IMG/VR virus record: IMGVR_UViG_3300044998_000941
Span: 1-35,445 of that record
Reading direction: 5' to 3' (one strand)
Source of the DNA: a virus
Length of the DNA stretch: 35,445 nucleotides
Part shown: positions 15,413-23,898 of the stretch, piece after piece
Layout of the letters: each line of letters begins with the position of its first letter
Position numbering within the stretch: the first letter of the stretch is position 1
Notes under the pieces: model-generated
Told to the model about the DNA's origin: nothing
The model's input: the letters and a program-made list of their open reading frames with translations, nothing else
The model's database searches: none
Translations under genes and position numbers: made by a program

Positions 15413-16318
15413 ATGAATTTATTTGCTGCCAAAATAGCCGAAATGCAAGAAACAGGTTTACCTGTTTTTTTGCTTAAAGACCTCCCGAAGAAGCATATTT
15501 CTTCGGGCTTCTTTACGCTTGACTACTTTTTACTTGGAGGTTTTGAAAGAAGAAAAATTACAGAAATTGTAGGCTGGGACAGCACAGGACGTACTTCTTT
15601 GTGTTTGCATACAGCCGAACAAGTACAAAAAGAAGGAGGCATTGTAGCCATTGTAGATACAGAAGACTGTTTAGAAATGGCTCAGAAGAGATTACATCCT
15701 GATAGAACTGTTTTTTGCCCTTTTCACGTAGTCAAGGATTTATTAGCTACAGGTTGTGTAGATTTACTTATCATAGACTCCATTGCTGCCATTTCTTATG
15801 AGACAGGTTATGGCTCAAAATATGCTTCTAAAAACATTTCAATGGTCGTTGGAGAGCTACGCAACATTTCGGAACTCATCAAAAAATCGAATACAGCCTG
15901 TTTGATTACCAACCAATTCAGACAAAGCCCAAGGGGGATTTACACATATGCCGAAGCCCAGCTATCTGCTTATTTTGATGTTCGCTTATTTCTGACCAAA
16001 ATAGCCAACCGAAGTAAATTTATACAAGAAGGCTTTCGATTGAATTTGGTAATAAAAAAACATAAAAACTATCCAGAGTTTGAAAATAAGGAAGTAGAAT
16101 TGGATATTTTCCCACAACAAATGCAATTTGCAGAAGTTTCTAAAGTAATAGAGATCGCTTTGCAAAAAGGAATTATTCGCTACAATGGTAGAGTATTTAT
16201 TTTTAAAAATAATCCTATCGGCAAGAAAAGCCAGATAGGAGACTTTATGAAAACCAACTGGAATATATTTGAAGAAATCAAAAAAGAGGTGTTTGAACTT
16301 AGCATCAGACTCATTTAG
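15413..16318 (+). CDS. RecA-like recombinase with Arg in Walker A
   Basis: The 301-aa product follows the RecA core: VEI-like strand ITEIVG, P-loop GWDSTGRTS at 54-62, VDTEDCL (Glu84, matching RecA Glu96), Walker B VDLLIIDSIAAI (Asp122) and loop-2 ITNQFR at 165-170. The invariant P-loop Lys is Arg60. In E. coli RecA the matching K72R change allows ATP binding and filament formation but nearly abolishes hydrolysis. The C-terminus differs from RecA and is shorter. It may be a phage strand-exchange protein tuned to stable filaments, or a derived non-hydrolysing paralogue. Its end overlaps the convergent DUF6046 gene by four bases. Confidence 0.8.
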   Translation: MNLFAAKIAEMQETGLPVFLLKDLPKKHISSGFFTLDYFLLGGFERRKITEIVGWDSTGRTSLCLHTAEQVQKEGGIVAIVDTEDCLEMAQKRLHPDRTVFCPFHVVKDLLATGCVDLLIIDSIAAISYETGYGSKYASKNISMVVGELRNISELIKKSNTACLITNQFRQSPRGIYTYAEAQLSAYFDVRLFLTKIANRSKFIQEGFRLNLVIKKHKNYPEFENKEVELDIFPQQMQFAEVSKVIEIALQKGIIRYNGRVFIFKNNPIGKKSQIGDFMKTNWNIFEEIKKEVFELSIRLI

Positions 16319-16944
16319 CCCAAAGTTTGTCCTGTTGTATTATTAGCAGTTGTTTGGCTCTGCTGAAAATCATCTCTAACCACTAGTTCTACAATTTTAT
16401 CACTCAATGCTTGTATTTCATAGGGCTGTATATGAGGAGCACCCTCAAAAACAGGAAATCGAATACTTCTGATAGCAATATAGAAAACATCAAAGAGGTT
16501 CAAATACTCTGAAATAACCTCAACAGACTCTCTGGTTTCACTGATTTTTCTAAGATTCTGAATTTCTGCAATTGGATAACTGTTTTCATTTTCGCCTATA
16601 ATCACTCCCCTGATAGTTATGTCCCAATCATTCATCCCCATACTTTCTTTTACAGTACCTTCATAATTTGTCATTTCGGTAATCACAAGATTTTTAGAGA
16701 GTCCAAGTTCTATCAGAGGCTCGTTAGGCAGTTCTATATCATTGAGCCTGACAATATTCATGACTTGCCCTACATAAGGGCTTGCTTTTTTGCCTGCAAC
16801 CGTTTCAAGTAAATTTTGGACACGCTCACCATCCAGAGGATTTCTGAGGTATCCGTTTTGCTGAGCAAGCAAAGGAAATGGCAAGCCTTTCAAGCCAAAA
16901 ACAGCCTGATAGACATCGTTTAAGTTAAATTTTAATTCAGCCAT
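16315..16944 (-). CDS. DUF6046-type tail protein
   Basis: The 209-aa product is a mostly beta phage protein (motifs GKKASPYVGQVMNIVRLND, TNYEGTVKESMGMNDWDITIRG) that I associate with the DUF6046 family found after tape measures in Bacteroidota phages. The segment VKESMG...WDITIRGVI resembles the tail-hub/initiator region of contractile tails. The gene overlaps the tape measure by one base. It is the last late gene in the window; no baseplate or fibre gene follows, because the opposing replication region begins at its stop. Confidence 0.7.
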   Translation of the reverse strand: MAELKFNLNDVYQAVFGLKGLPFPLLAQQNGYLRNPLDGERVQNLLETVAGKKASPYVGQVMNIVRLNDIELPNEPLIELGLSKNLVITEMTNYEGTVKESMGMNDWDITIRGVIIGENENSYPIAEIQNLRKISETRESVEVISEYLNLFDVFYIAIRSIRFPVFEGAPHIQPYEIQALSDKIVELVVRDDFQQSQTTANNTTGQTLG

Positions 16945-19184
16945 TAGAAACTTGTTTGTAATTGCATTGCACCATTGATCGCTCTTGTAACAGTGGTAAT
17001 AATTTTAGATTCAAGCAAATCCAAACCACTTCCAGAAGTATCAGCCCCGCTAATTTCCATTCTTTCCGCAGCTTGTAGTTTAGAGATATTGACAGTTACG
17101 TGAAGTTGCTTATTGCCACCTGCAGAGATACTATCAATGCCACTTTGAGCCTCTTTGACAGCCGAAGATTTCCCAGAAGTTGCTAAAGAAGATACAGAAG
17201 CAGTTCCCATAGCTGTTGCATTCGTTGCAGGAGTTTTACTAAACAAATTTTTAGCAAAATCAGCTGCTTGACCAAGCATGCTATCTTTTCCAGTGGCTTG
17301 TTCGTACAAAAATTTCGCTCCATCTGTCATAGATTGGGCTTTTTTTGTGATAAACGACAAGTCAGCTGCTTCTGTACTCTGGGCAGCACTAGCTGCTCCT
17401 TGGGCTACTGATGAAATTTTAGTTTCCGTTTTATCTCCTAATCCTAGAATGTCCATTACCAGATTATAAATAGCCTTCAAGTCATCTATAAAACCCATTA
17501 CCTTTTCCCAAACCCATTTGAGAGCATTCCCTATCCCTTCAAATGCCATTTTACCGACTGTCCCGATTGCATCCAGTACTACCCGAACGGTCTCAGAGTT
17601 ATCGTATGCCATTTTGAGCAAGCCTATCAATCCTGCAATTGCTCCAATAATCAACCCGATAGGATTGGCTGAAAGAGCTACATTCCAAGCCCATTGTAAA
17701 GCAATCACTGTTCCGTAAATGCCTGCAAGAATGCTTAACCAATTGCTATTTTCTGTAATCCAACGAGCCATCATAGCAAGCCCCTCTACAAAAGGAGAAA
17801 TAATGTTGGCTAAAAAACTAATTGAAGGAGCTACTACATTTGTAACAATGCCAGCCAGCGTTTGCATTACTCCTTTTGTAGTATCACCCACACTACCCAC
17901 ATTTCCGAAGCCAGCAACAATAGCATCTATAATAGGCAGAAATGCTGCTTTTAGACTAGCTGCGACTGTTTCCACAAATGCAAAATTTTCTGTAACAGCA
18001 TTGATAAAGGATGTAATCCCTTGCACAATATCCCTTAAAAATCCGTTTGAGCTATCTCCCATTCGAATAAACAAACCCTCAATACCACTTTTTAAGATGG
18101 TAACATCTCCTTTGAGGTTGTCCAACATTCTTTTGGACATATTTTCAGATGCTCCGGCAGCATTGTTATACTCATTTGTAAGTCCTCTCAAAGCTTCAGC
18201 TCCTTGCATTACGACTTCTTTCCCATCTACCATAATTTTCTTCTGTGCAGACATTAAAGTAAGTATCTCTCCTGTTGCTTCAGCTCCGAATAGAGTAGAA
18301 ATGGAAGCCATTTTTTGCTCTTGTGTGTATTGCTGAGTGGCTTTAGAAAGGTTCTCGACCATGGCAGCCATGCCAATAAACTTGCCACTGGTATCGAAAG
18401 CAGAAAAACCAAGTCTATTCATTTCTGCTTGCATAGCAGCTGTAGGAGCAGCAAACCTTCCCATAGCTGTTCCCAAAGCTCGTGTAGCCATACTACCTTT
18501 CATTCCATAATCTCCCAAAATACCAATTGCAGCGGATACCTCCTCCAAAGATATTCCCAAAGAGGCAGCCGTGGGTCCTATGTACTTCATGGATTCAGCC
18601 ATACTTTCAACAGTAGTATTCGTTCTACTTACGGCCTTGGCAAGTACGTCAGTTACACGAGCCGAATTTTCAGCTTTGATAGAAAAAGTTGCCATCGTGT
18701 TGGCTACGATTTCAGAACTTCTTCCTAACTCCATGTTAGTGGCTGCTGCAAAACTAAGAACATTACCAATAGTGTTCACAGAGTCCGAAGCTGTAAATCC
18801 TGCTCTTGAAAGTTCTGTAAGTCCTTGTGCAGCCTGAGTAGCAGAAAAGGATGTACTATTACCTAATTCAATAGCCTTTTTTCGCATTTTGTCAAAGTCC
18901 TCTCCAACTGCCCCAGAAACAGCTCCGACTTCACTCATTTGAGCATCAAAACTCAAAGAATATCCCATTACAGATTCAAAAGCATTTTTTATCAAACCTA
19001 CTGATTGTACAATCTGATTAAATTGAAACGCTCTTCCAAATAAGGAAACTTGGTTATCAGCTGCTTTGGCTGCATTTCCTGCATTCTGAAAAGAACTGGA
19101 AACCCCTCCTAGTGATGCCATAATTTTCGCAACAGGAGAGGAAACCATATCTGTAATTTTGAGAACAACTTCGTAGGCTTTCAT
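16944..19184 (-). CDS. Phage tail tape measure protein (TP901 type)
   Basis: The 746-aa product has the TP901 tape-measure core: FDAQMSEVGAVSGA, GNSTSFSATQAAQGL, TNTTVESMAESMKYIGPTA, GILGDYGMKGSMATRALG and an ASISTLFG motif, residues about 70-310. A hydrophobic stretch (about residues 470-535, ALSANPIGLIIGAIAGLIGL) suits the membrane-active segment of this family, and the C-terminus is Ala/Ser/Thr-rich. Role: sets tail length and leaves with the DNA at infection. The ATG overlaps the TGA of the -1 frame of the tail chaperone gene, as in lambda-type G/GT-H arrangements. Confidence 0.9.
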   Translation of the reverse strand: MKAYEVVLKITDMVSSPVAKIMASLGGVSSSFQNAGNAAKAADNQVSLFGRAFQFNQIVQSVGLIKNAFESVMGYSLSFDAQMSEVGAVSGAVGEDFDKMRKKAIELGNSTSFSATQAAQGLTELSRAGFTASDSVNTIGNVLSFAAATNMELGRSSEIVANTMATFSIKAENSARVTDVLAKAVSRTNTTVESMAESMKYIGPTAASLGISLEEVSAAIGILGDYGMKGSMATRALGTAMGRFAAPTAAMQAEMNRLGFSAFDTSGKFIGMAAMVENLSKATQQYTQEQKMASISTLFGAEATGEILTLMSAQKKIMVDGKEVVMQGAEALRGLTNEYNNAAGASENMSKRMLDNLKGDVTILKSGIEGLFIRMGDSSNGFLRDIVQGITSFINAVTENFAFVETVAASLKAAFLPIIDAIVAGFGNVGSVGDTTKGVMQTLAGIVTNVVAPSISFLANIISPFVEGLAMMARWITENSNWLSILAGIYGTVIALQWAWNVALSANPIGLIIGAIAGLIGLLKMAYDNSETVRVVLDAIGTVGKMAFEGIGNALKWVWEKVMGFIDDLKAIYNLVMDILGLGDKTETKISSVAQGAASAAQSTEAADLSFITKKAQSMTDGAKFLYEQATGKDSMLGQAADFAKNLFSKTPATNATAMGTASVSSLATSGKSSAVKEAQSGIDSISAGGNKQLHVTVNISKLQAAERMEISGADTSGSGLDLLESKIITTVTRAINGAMQLQTSF

Positions 19185-19707
19185 TGGCTAAATACTAGGA
19201 AAGGGTTAGAAAGAGCTTCTTTTTTACGTACCCATTGTAGTTTGGCAAACTCAGCAAAAAACGCATCATCGCTTAAGGCTTCTACTTCTGCTGGGGTATA
19301 TCTAAAATAATACCTCAGCTGTATTTCCATTTGGCTGAGGTAGTCTTCTTCAATAAGATTTTTGTAATAGTCTAATTTTTTTTTACAACTTCTGCATCAT
19401 AACCATTGACAACTGCCTCTATTTTGCTTTGTAAAGCCAAATAAACCTTTCCATTGCTGAGAAACTCTTTACCATTCACAAGGGTGCTGTCCAAAATGAC
19501 ATCAATGAAATCGCTTCCATTTTTAGTCTGAGAAACTTTCGCATTGGCAGCCTTGATAATCTGCCTGCTAATGTCCTTGAAACAAAATAGCATTTTTTCA
19601 CCATTACTCTGCTTAGTCAGTTCTACAATAGTCAAAGTACCATAGTTATTTTCTAATTCAGCTATTTCTTGCTCCGAAAAACTTACTTTCTTATCCAGAT
19701 TTTCCAT
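19181..19707 (-). CDS. Predicted tail-chaperone frameshift product (G-T type)
   Basis: Nine A residues (minus strand, 19384-19376) lie just before the TAG of the 111-aa gene. A shift of -1 there opens a frame of 64 codons that runs without a stop to a TGA at 19183-19181, overlapping the tape-measure ATG. The predicted fusion is about 175 aa, ending LSNPFLVFSQ; the added part begins KLDYYKNLIEEDYL and is acidic and helical. A perfect 9-bp inverted repeat (19311-19319 with 19334-19342) follows 34 bases downstream, too far for a standard stimulator. Gene order, length and position match the programmed-frameshift chaperone of tailed phages; frameshifting itself is inferred. Confidence 0.7.
19372..19707 (-). 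CDS. Tail assembly chaperone, short form (G type)
   Basis: The 111-aa product is acidic and mixed alpha/beta (VSFSEQEIAELENNYG, TIVELTKQSNGEKMLFCFKD) and ends KKN at a TAG immediately after an A run. It stands between the tail tube gene (one base upstream) and the tape measure, exactly where tail assembly chaperones are encoded. In that family the short form is abundant and coats the tape measure during assembly, while a rarer frameshifted form recruits tube subunits. No sequence motif proves this; the argument is position plus the open -1 frame. Confidence 0.7.
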   Translation of the reverse strand: MENLDKKVSFSEQEIAELENNYGTLTIVELTKQSNGEKMLFCFKDISRQIIKAANAKVSQTKNGSDFIDVILDSTLVNGKEFLSNGKVYLALQSKIEAVVNGYDAEVVKKN

Positions 19708-19708
19708 A

Positions 19709-20119
19709 CTAAGAGTTATAATCTATTTTACCAATATTTAGGGGTAGAGAGACTTCCATGTGAGTATCTCCGGACTTCATACCTTTTTCAAACTCTGTAA
19801 AAGAGCACCCTCTCAGAATATCTACTACAACAGCATTTTCATAAGTATAAGCTACTGTAATATCAAATGCAGGAATATCCGTAAGGGATTTTCCTCGAGG
19901 CAAAGATTGTTGCAAAGCTTCAATTTCACTTTGTAGCAAGGTAATGGAGCCATCATACTCATTTCTTCCTCTTCCATAAGCAACAGGGTTTCTACCCCTG
20001 CCATAAATCTTCACCTGTTCTTTCTTTGTTTTATAAGAAATGGCTGTAATTCCAATCAGAGGTCTTCCCAAAAGGACGACCTCAATATCTTCCCAAGCGT
20101 ATTCTGTACCGTTAATCAT
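19709..20119 (-). CDS. Probable tail tube protein
   Basis: The 136-aa product is predicted to be largely beta (WEDIEVVLLGRPLIGITAISYK, EYDGSITLLQSEIEAL, GDTHMEVSLPLNIGKI), with a GRGRNPVAYGRGRN loop. The fold outline and the position after the sheath gene fit the tail tube of contractile-tailed phages. Stop and start spacing to its neighbours is one to two bases. The family is recognised by context more than by motif. Confidence 0.65.
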   Translation of the reverse strand: MINGTEYAWEDIEVVLLGRPLIGITAISYKTKKEQVKIYGRGRNPVAYGRGRNEYDGSITLLQSEIEALQQSLPRGKSLTDIPAFDITVAYTYENAVVVDILRGCSFTEFEKGMKSGDTHMEVSLPLNIGKIDYNS

Positions 20120-20121
20120 AG

Positions 20122-21321
20122 CTAATTAATATTTGGATTGGAAAAGCCTAATGTAATATCAAACTGCCTGCCGATACCTGCGGGCACAGCTTTGATGTTG
20201 ATGGCTACTTTGTCAGTTGCCAGTACATCCTGATTGGGGTCTGCAAAAGCTTGTATGCCACTAATTTCACCAAAAGCCACCATGTTTTGTTCAATGGCTC
20301 TTTCTACCTTTCTCTGAAAAGCTTTGATAACAGCAGGAGTAAGTTTGCCTGTTTCTGCATCTACCACAAAATCTTTATTGAGTTCAAATACATAGACTTG
20401 ATAAGCGATGCGAGCCATCTTATCAGCTACTCTCCCTCTGTTGATAAATGCGTAATCATCTGTGATGTTAGTCGCTACACTATCATCACACCAGAAAAAG
20501 CCCGATACACCAGTATAAGTTCTTGGGAAAATATAACCTTTGTTGTACAATACTTGCAACTCTGCTTGGCTGTAATCTTGTACCTTTTTACTAGAACCTA
20601 TCCAAGCATTTTGCAAACCAATATCACCATCTTCTACACAGCCTAGGTTTCTTTGTACTCGAATTCTCGCTAATCTTCCCAAAGCAAGCCCTACTAAACA
20701 AGCATCAGCATTTGCAGCATCCCATCCTAACAGCACCGAAACTCGATTTTGAGTACCTGTTCTGAAATCCTTAGCAGAGCCTACATTACCTTGAAAATCT
20801 CTACCTTCTACAATAATTTGTATAGGTCTATGATTGGCTTGTTCTTGTACAACAAGCAATTGAGCTTTGGTAACAGCAGCCACTACATCCGGATCTATAC
20901 CTTCTATGATAGTAGGGTTGTAACTAGCTGGCATTCTTGTAACGCCCAATAAATTAACCCTCCCTTGTAGTTGATTGAGCAACTTGGTAGCATACAAATT
21001 ACCCGTAGGATCTAGGATTGTTTCCATTGTTACAGCTTCAGATACTACCATCAAATACAATTCAGCACCCTCTCCTGCAGCAGTATAAAAATCTTTACAT
21101 TGCTTGTGTGCATTGGTTTGATTAGTAATATCGTAAGCAGCTGTAATCCCCTTTTCTTCAACATTCGGCAAAGAGAAGAAAGGACCGATTACATCTCCCA
21201 ATGCAAACTGACCAGAGATAGCTATGCCTGTAACAATCATAGCTACAATACCGTCAGCAGAACTAGCTGTACGCCCTAACTGACCGTTCTCATATTGAAT
21301 ATTTACGTTGGGTAATGTCAT
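20122..21321 (-). CDS. Tail sheath protein, DUF2586 type
   Basis: The 399-aa product begins LPNVNIQYENGQLGR, followed by SSADGIVAMIVTG, a start typical of DUF2586 sheath-like proteins of Bacteroidota phages. Further conserved-looking parts are GAELYLMVVSEA, VSVLLGWDAANADACLVGLALGRLA, SGFFWCDDSVA and a C-terminal IKAVPAGIGRQFDITLGF strand. The presence of a sheath indicates a contractile tail. The gene is two bases from the 88-aa gene upstream, and next comes the tube gene, the usual sheath-tube order. Confidence 0.8.
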   Translation of the reverse strand: MTLPNVNIQYENGQLGRTASSADGIVAMIVTGIAISGQFALGDVIGPFFSLPNVEEKGITAAYDITNQTNAHKQCKDFYTAAGEGAELYLMVVSEAVTMETILDPTGNLYATKLLNQLQGRVNLLGVTRMPASYNPTIIEGIDPDVVAAVTKAQLLVVQEQANHRPIQIIVEGRDFQGNVGSAKDFRTGTQNRVSVLLGWDAANADACLVGLALGRLARIRVQRNLGCVEDGDIGLQNAWIGSSKKVQDYSQAELQVLYNKGYIFPRTYTGVSGFFWCDDSVATNITDDYAFINRGRVADKMARIAYQVYVFELNKDFVVDAETGKLTPAVIKAFQRKVERAIEQNMVAFGEISGIQAFADPNQDVLATDKVAINIKAVPAGIGRQFDITLGFSNPNIN

Positions 21322-21323
21322 TT

Positions 21324-21590
21324 TTACACCTCCTTATCAGAGAAAGTTTCAATAGCCATATCTCTACCCACTTTGTAGAGTTTGAGTTTATTGAGGCTCG
21401 CATGCCTTTTAGCATACAAGATATTACTCATATAAAAAGCTTGACCATCACTGGTAACCAGCAGCTCTTTGAGTTCCTCGTTTTCGGCAAAAATAGGCTT
21501 TACGGAAGATGCCAAAGTAGATTCAGCATCTTTTTTGGTAGTTTCGTTTTTGGTAACACCTTTTGCATCATTTTTATTTTCTGTACTCAT
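21324..21590 (-). CDS. Small late protein between capsid and sheath
   Basis: The 88-aa product has a Lys/Asp/Glu/Thr-rich, probably disordered start (residues 1-25) and a folded remainder with ELLVTSDGQAFYMSNILYAKRHASLNKLK. It lies 47 bases after the capsid gene. It could be a head completion or neck protein; no family is recognised. Confidence 0.6.
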   Translation of the reverse strand: MSTENKNDAKGVTKNETTKKDAESTLASSVKPIFAENEELKELLVTSDGQAFYMSNILYAKRHASLNKLKLYKVGRDMAIETFSDKEV

Positions 21591-21637
21591 AAAATCCTAA
21601 ATGTGATAAAATGTGAATAAATAAATGTAAATGGCTT

Positions 21638-22528
21638 TTACACTGGAACTGAAACAATTGCTCCAAGTCCTTGAGCCTTTTTAGGCATCGCAATAAACCA
21701 AAGCCCAAAACCCACCACTGTTTTACGTTTTTCAGGATCAGTACTTTTCTCCCTATAAAACATATCAGGGTCAGCACTTGCCTTGAAAGTTCTGGGTGCA
21801 TAAAATGCGACAGATGCATAATTATCTGTTGCAGGATTAAAAACACTTCCAAAAGCCTTCTTAGCCAGAGCAGCCGTATAACCAGGTACAGAGTGATACT
21901 CATAGATGTCGAATCCAAACAACGAAGGAACAATTGTTCCAGAGCCAATATTTTTATATTGTTCTTTGAAAGTTTCCGACACATTGAGTAGTTGTTCTAC
22001 GTGCTGAGGACATAAAACAAGTATTCTGTCTTTCTTGGGTACCTTGATATCGTCAAAAGCTCTTTTGAGTTTGATAATATCAGCTACTGTAATCTGTTTT
22101 CGAGCAGATGCTCCTCCATCAGTATTACCTGTTGTTTGTACAATAGGAGTATCTGCGGAGTTTGTGCTAGGAGCTAAAGCATGAATAGCTAAATCAGCTG
22201 CTGTTTCTTGCATCTTGTCTGAGTGCAATTGGGCATATTCAGCAATAACATCATAATGCAAACCATGCAGATATTTATCCGGTACGCCTGTATTTTCCGT
22301 TTCAAGATGCTTCAATGGAATGGGCACATCAGTATCATTCACATCTACCACAGGAATAGGATAAGTAGTATTATCCACAAGCACATTGGGGTCTCCTCCG
22401 ATTTCTGTAAAGTGAATAATTTTATTTTTTACCCAATCATTCTTTTCTGGAATGCGATCCATAAAGCCTGTGTCTTTACGGAAACGTGTAATAAGTTCGC
22501 CTGTCCAAAATTCTGAATGTACTGCCAT
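21638..22528 (-). CDS. Major capsid protein
   Basis: The 296-aa product follows the protease-scaffold gene, as in Mu-like and HK97-fold heads. It has an N-terminal EFWTGELITRFR segment, an IPLKHLETENTGVP turn, a helical spine with HYDVIAEYAQLHSDKMQETAADLAIHALAP (key residues His, Glu and Asp at regular spacing), a VLVLCPQH-like strand and a C-terminal VGFGLWFIAMPKKAQGLGAIVSV. These features agree with Bacteroidota phage capsid proteins of this size. The gene is 67 bases downstream of the protease gene and probably shares its transcript. Confidence 0.85.
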   Translation of the reverse strand: MAVHSEFWTGELITRFRKDTGFMDRIPEKNDWVKNKIIHFTEIGGDPNVLVDNTTYPIPVVDVNDTDVPIPLKHLETENTGVPDKYLHGLHYDVIAEYAQLHSDKMQETAADLAIHALAPSTNSADTPIVQTTGNTDGGASARKQITVADIIKLKRAFDDIKVPKKDRILVLCPQHVEQLLNVSETFKEQYKNIGSGTIVPSLFGFDIYEYHSVPGYTAALAKKAFGSVFNPATDNYASVAFYAPRTFKASADPDMFYREKSTDPEKRKTVVGFGLWFIAMPKKAQGLGAIVSVPV

Positions 22529-22595
22529 AAGTATTTGGTAATTTGAGATTTAAGCCTGATTTTTAAGATTAAAAGTTGGGGGTTGTAAAAGACTC

Positions 22596-23750
22596 CTAGC
22601 TTTGTGGAACAAAGCCATACTGAGCTTTGTAGAGTTTCACATAAAGACCAGGTTCTTCATTCTTGATTCTTTCAAGTTCAGTCGGATCATTTTTCATGTA
22701 GTCCAATAATCCCCAACCTGCTTTTTCATCGACAGTAGTAGTTCTCTCAGAAAATCTGGGATGCGTAGATGCCGAAAGATTATTGATAGTGTCTTTTGCA
22801 AGATCAAAATCTGTCAAAGCCAGTTTCATAAAAGAATCTTTCTGATTCGCTCTGATTTTACCTTTTGCAAGGGCATCTTCTATCAAAGCTACTGCATTGG
22901 CTTTTTTGGCTTCTTCATTCATAGCCTTCAATTCCTCATTTTCAGCTTTTAAAGAATTAATTTCCTCCAGAAGCATATCATTTTGCATCCCTTTGGCTTT
23001 CAAATTCTTTATTTCTGCAATAGTTTCTTTTTCAGAAGAGTCTAATGACAATCCTAATGCATTTTTCAGGTTGTCAAATACTTTGCTATCGTTCATTGTA
23101 TGTGTAGGTTTAGTAATAGGTGCAGGTTCAGAAAGAATAGAGTTGTAGAACTCGTATAATGCCGTAGGTGTATTATTCCCCTCTGGCGATACTTGCCCTC
23201 TTTTGTTTGGATAAGAAATTACTTCATCAATAAATCCTTTTGAAAGAGCCTCTTCCGCAGAAAGCCAAGTTTCGACATTCATCATTTCATCAATCGCTTC
23301 TTTGTTCTGTGACGTTCTTGTTTCAAAGATTTTTACCAGACCATCTTTGAGAGAGCTAAGCACGCTCTGTTCCTGAGCAGAAGGATTAGGATTCCCATTA
23401 TGAGGATTATGCAACATCAATTTTGCATAATCTGCCATAAATACTTTTTTACCAGCCATCAATATTACTCCTCCCATACTTGCGGCAATTCCATCATTGT
23501 AAGTATGAACAGGTACTTTGCAATTGAGAATGCTGCTGAAAATAGCATACCCTTGTAAGATACTTCCCCCAGGGCAATTGACTCTAATATTGATTTTTTT
23601 GTAAAAAGAAGCCAGATAATCTAATTCTTGGGCAAACACATCTCCTTGAATACCTCCATCCCCTCCAATAGGCTTATATATACGCATTGTAGCTGTATCA
23701 CCAGAAGCATTTTGAAAGTATTGGAGTGTATCAAGTTGAGGTTTTTCCAT
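22596..23750 (-). CDS. ClpP-type prohead protease fused to a scaffold
   Basis: The 384-aa product has a ClpP-like N-terminal half: VNCPGGSILQGY (59-68), nucleophile GIAASMGG (Ser91), LMLHNP (His114) and KGFIDEV (Asp175). From about residue 210 a charged coiled coil (EIKNLKAKGMQNDMLLEEIN and on to EEAKKANA) resembles an internal scaffold. Such fusions let the protease be built into the prohead and digest the scaffold. An operator copy (23752-23765) abuts the ATG and a -7 box lies at 23778-23785, so the capsid genes seem to have their own repressible start, separate from the packaging genes. Confidence 0.85.
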   Translation of the reverse strand: MEKPQLDTLQYFQNASGDTATMRIYKPIGGDGGIQGDVFAQELDYLASFYKKINIRVNCPGGSILQGYAIFSSILNCKVPVHTYNDGIAASMGGVILMAGKKVFMADYAKLMLHNPHNGNPNPSAQEQSVLSSLKDGLVKIFETRTSQNKEAIDEMMNVETWLSAEEALSKGFIDEVISYPNKRGQVSPEGNNTPTALYEFYNSILSEPAPITKPTHTMNDSKVFDNLKNALGLSLDSSEKETIAEIKNLKAKGMQNDMLLEEINSLKAENEELKAMNEEAKKANAVALIEDALAKGKIRANQKDSFMKLALTDFDLAKDTINNLSASTHPRFSERTTTVDEKAGWGLLDYMKNDPTELERIKNEEPGLYVKLYKAQYGFVPQS

Positions 23751-23751
23751 A

Positions 23752-23765
23752 CAAGTAATTACTAT
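23752..23765. promoter_or_regulatory. Operator O6 at the protease/capsid start
   Basis: CAAGTAATTACTAT matches the palindrome in 12 of 14 positions, with a degenerate right arm. It ends one base upstream (minus sense) of the ATG at 23750, between a predicted transcription start and the coding sequence. Confidence 0.6.
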
Positions 23766-23777
23766 AATTATTCAAAA

Positions 23778-23813
23778 CAAAAGTAAAAAATAAAAAACTT
23801 GATTTAAAATCAA
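23778..23813 (-). promoter_or_regulatory. Internal late promoter for protease and capsid genes
   Basis: On the minus strand TACTTTTG (23785-23778) matches the -7 consensus. The nearest TTG (23813-23811) lies 25 bases upstream, slightly long. Transcription would start near 23771 and pass through operator O6. Confidence 0.45.
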
Positions 23814-23845
23814 AAAAGAATGATTGCACCTTTTAAGGGTAATCA

Positions 23846-23876
23846 TTGCATCTTTTATAAAAAATCTTTATTTTTG
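23846..23876 (+). promoter_or_regulatory. Consensus promoter of the 61-aa gene
   Basis: TTG at 23846-23848, 20 bases and TATTTTTG at 23869-23876 are an excellent match. The predicted start near 23883 is at the first base of operator O7, so a bound repressor would block initiation. Confidence 0.65.
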
Positions 23877-23883
23877 ACTTTGA

Positions 23884-23897
23884 AAAGTAATTACTTG
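23884..23897. promoter_or_regulatory. Operator O7 at the 61-aa gene
   Basis: AAAGTAATTACTTG matches the palindrome in 13 of 14 positions. It ends one base before the ATG at 23899 and covers the predicted transcription start. Confidence 0.6.
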
Positions 23898-23898
23898 T

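Noticed and set aside
17719-18336. A 205-codon open frame on the plus strand.
   Set aside because: It lies antisense to the tape measure gene, has a composition typical of a shadow frame (Ser/Thr/Pro/Ile-rich), and has no promoter or start context.
21574-21984. A 136-codon minus-strand frame rich in Leu and Arg.
   Set aside because: It is an alternative frame of the capsid gene, whose own product is clearly recognisable.
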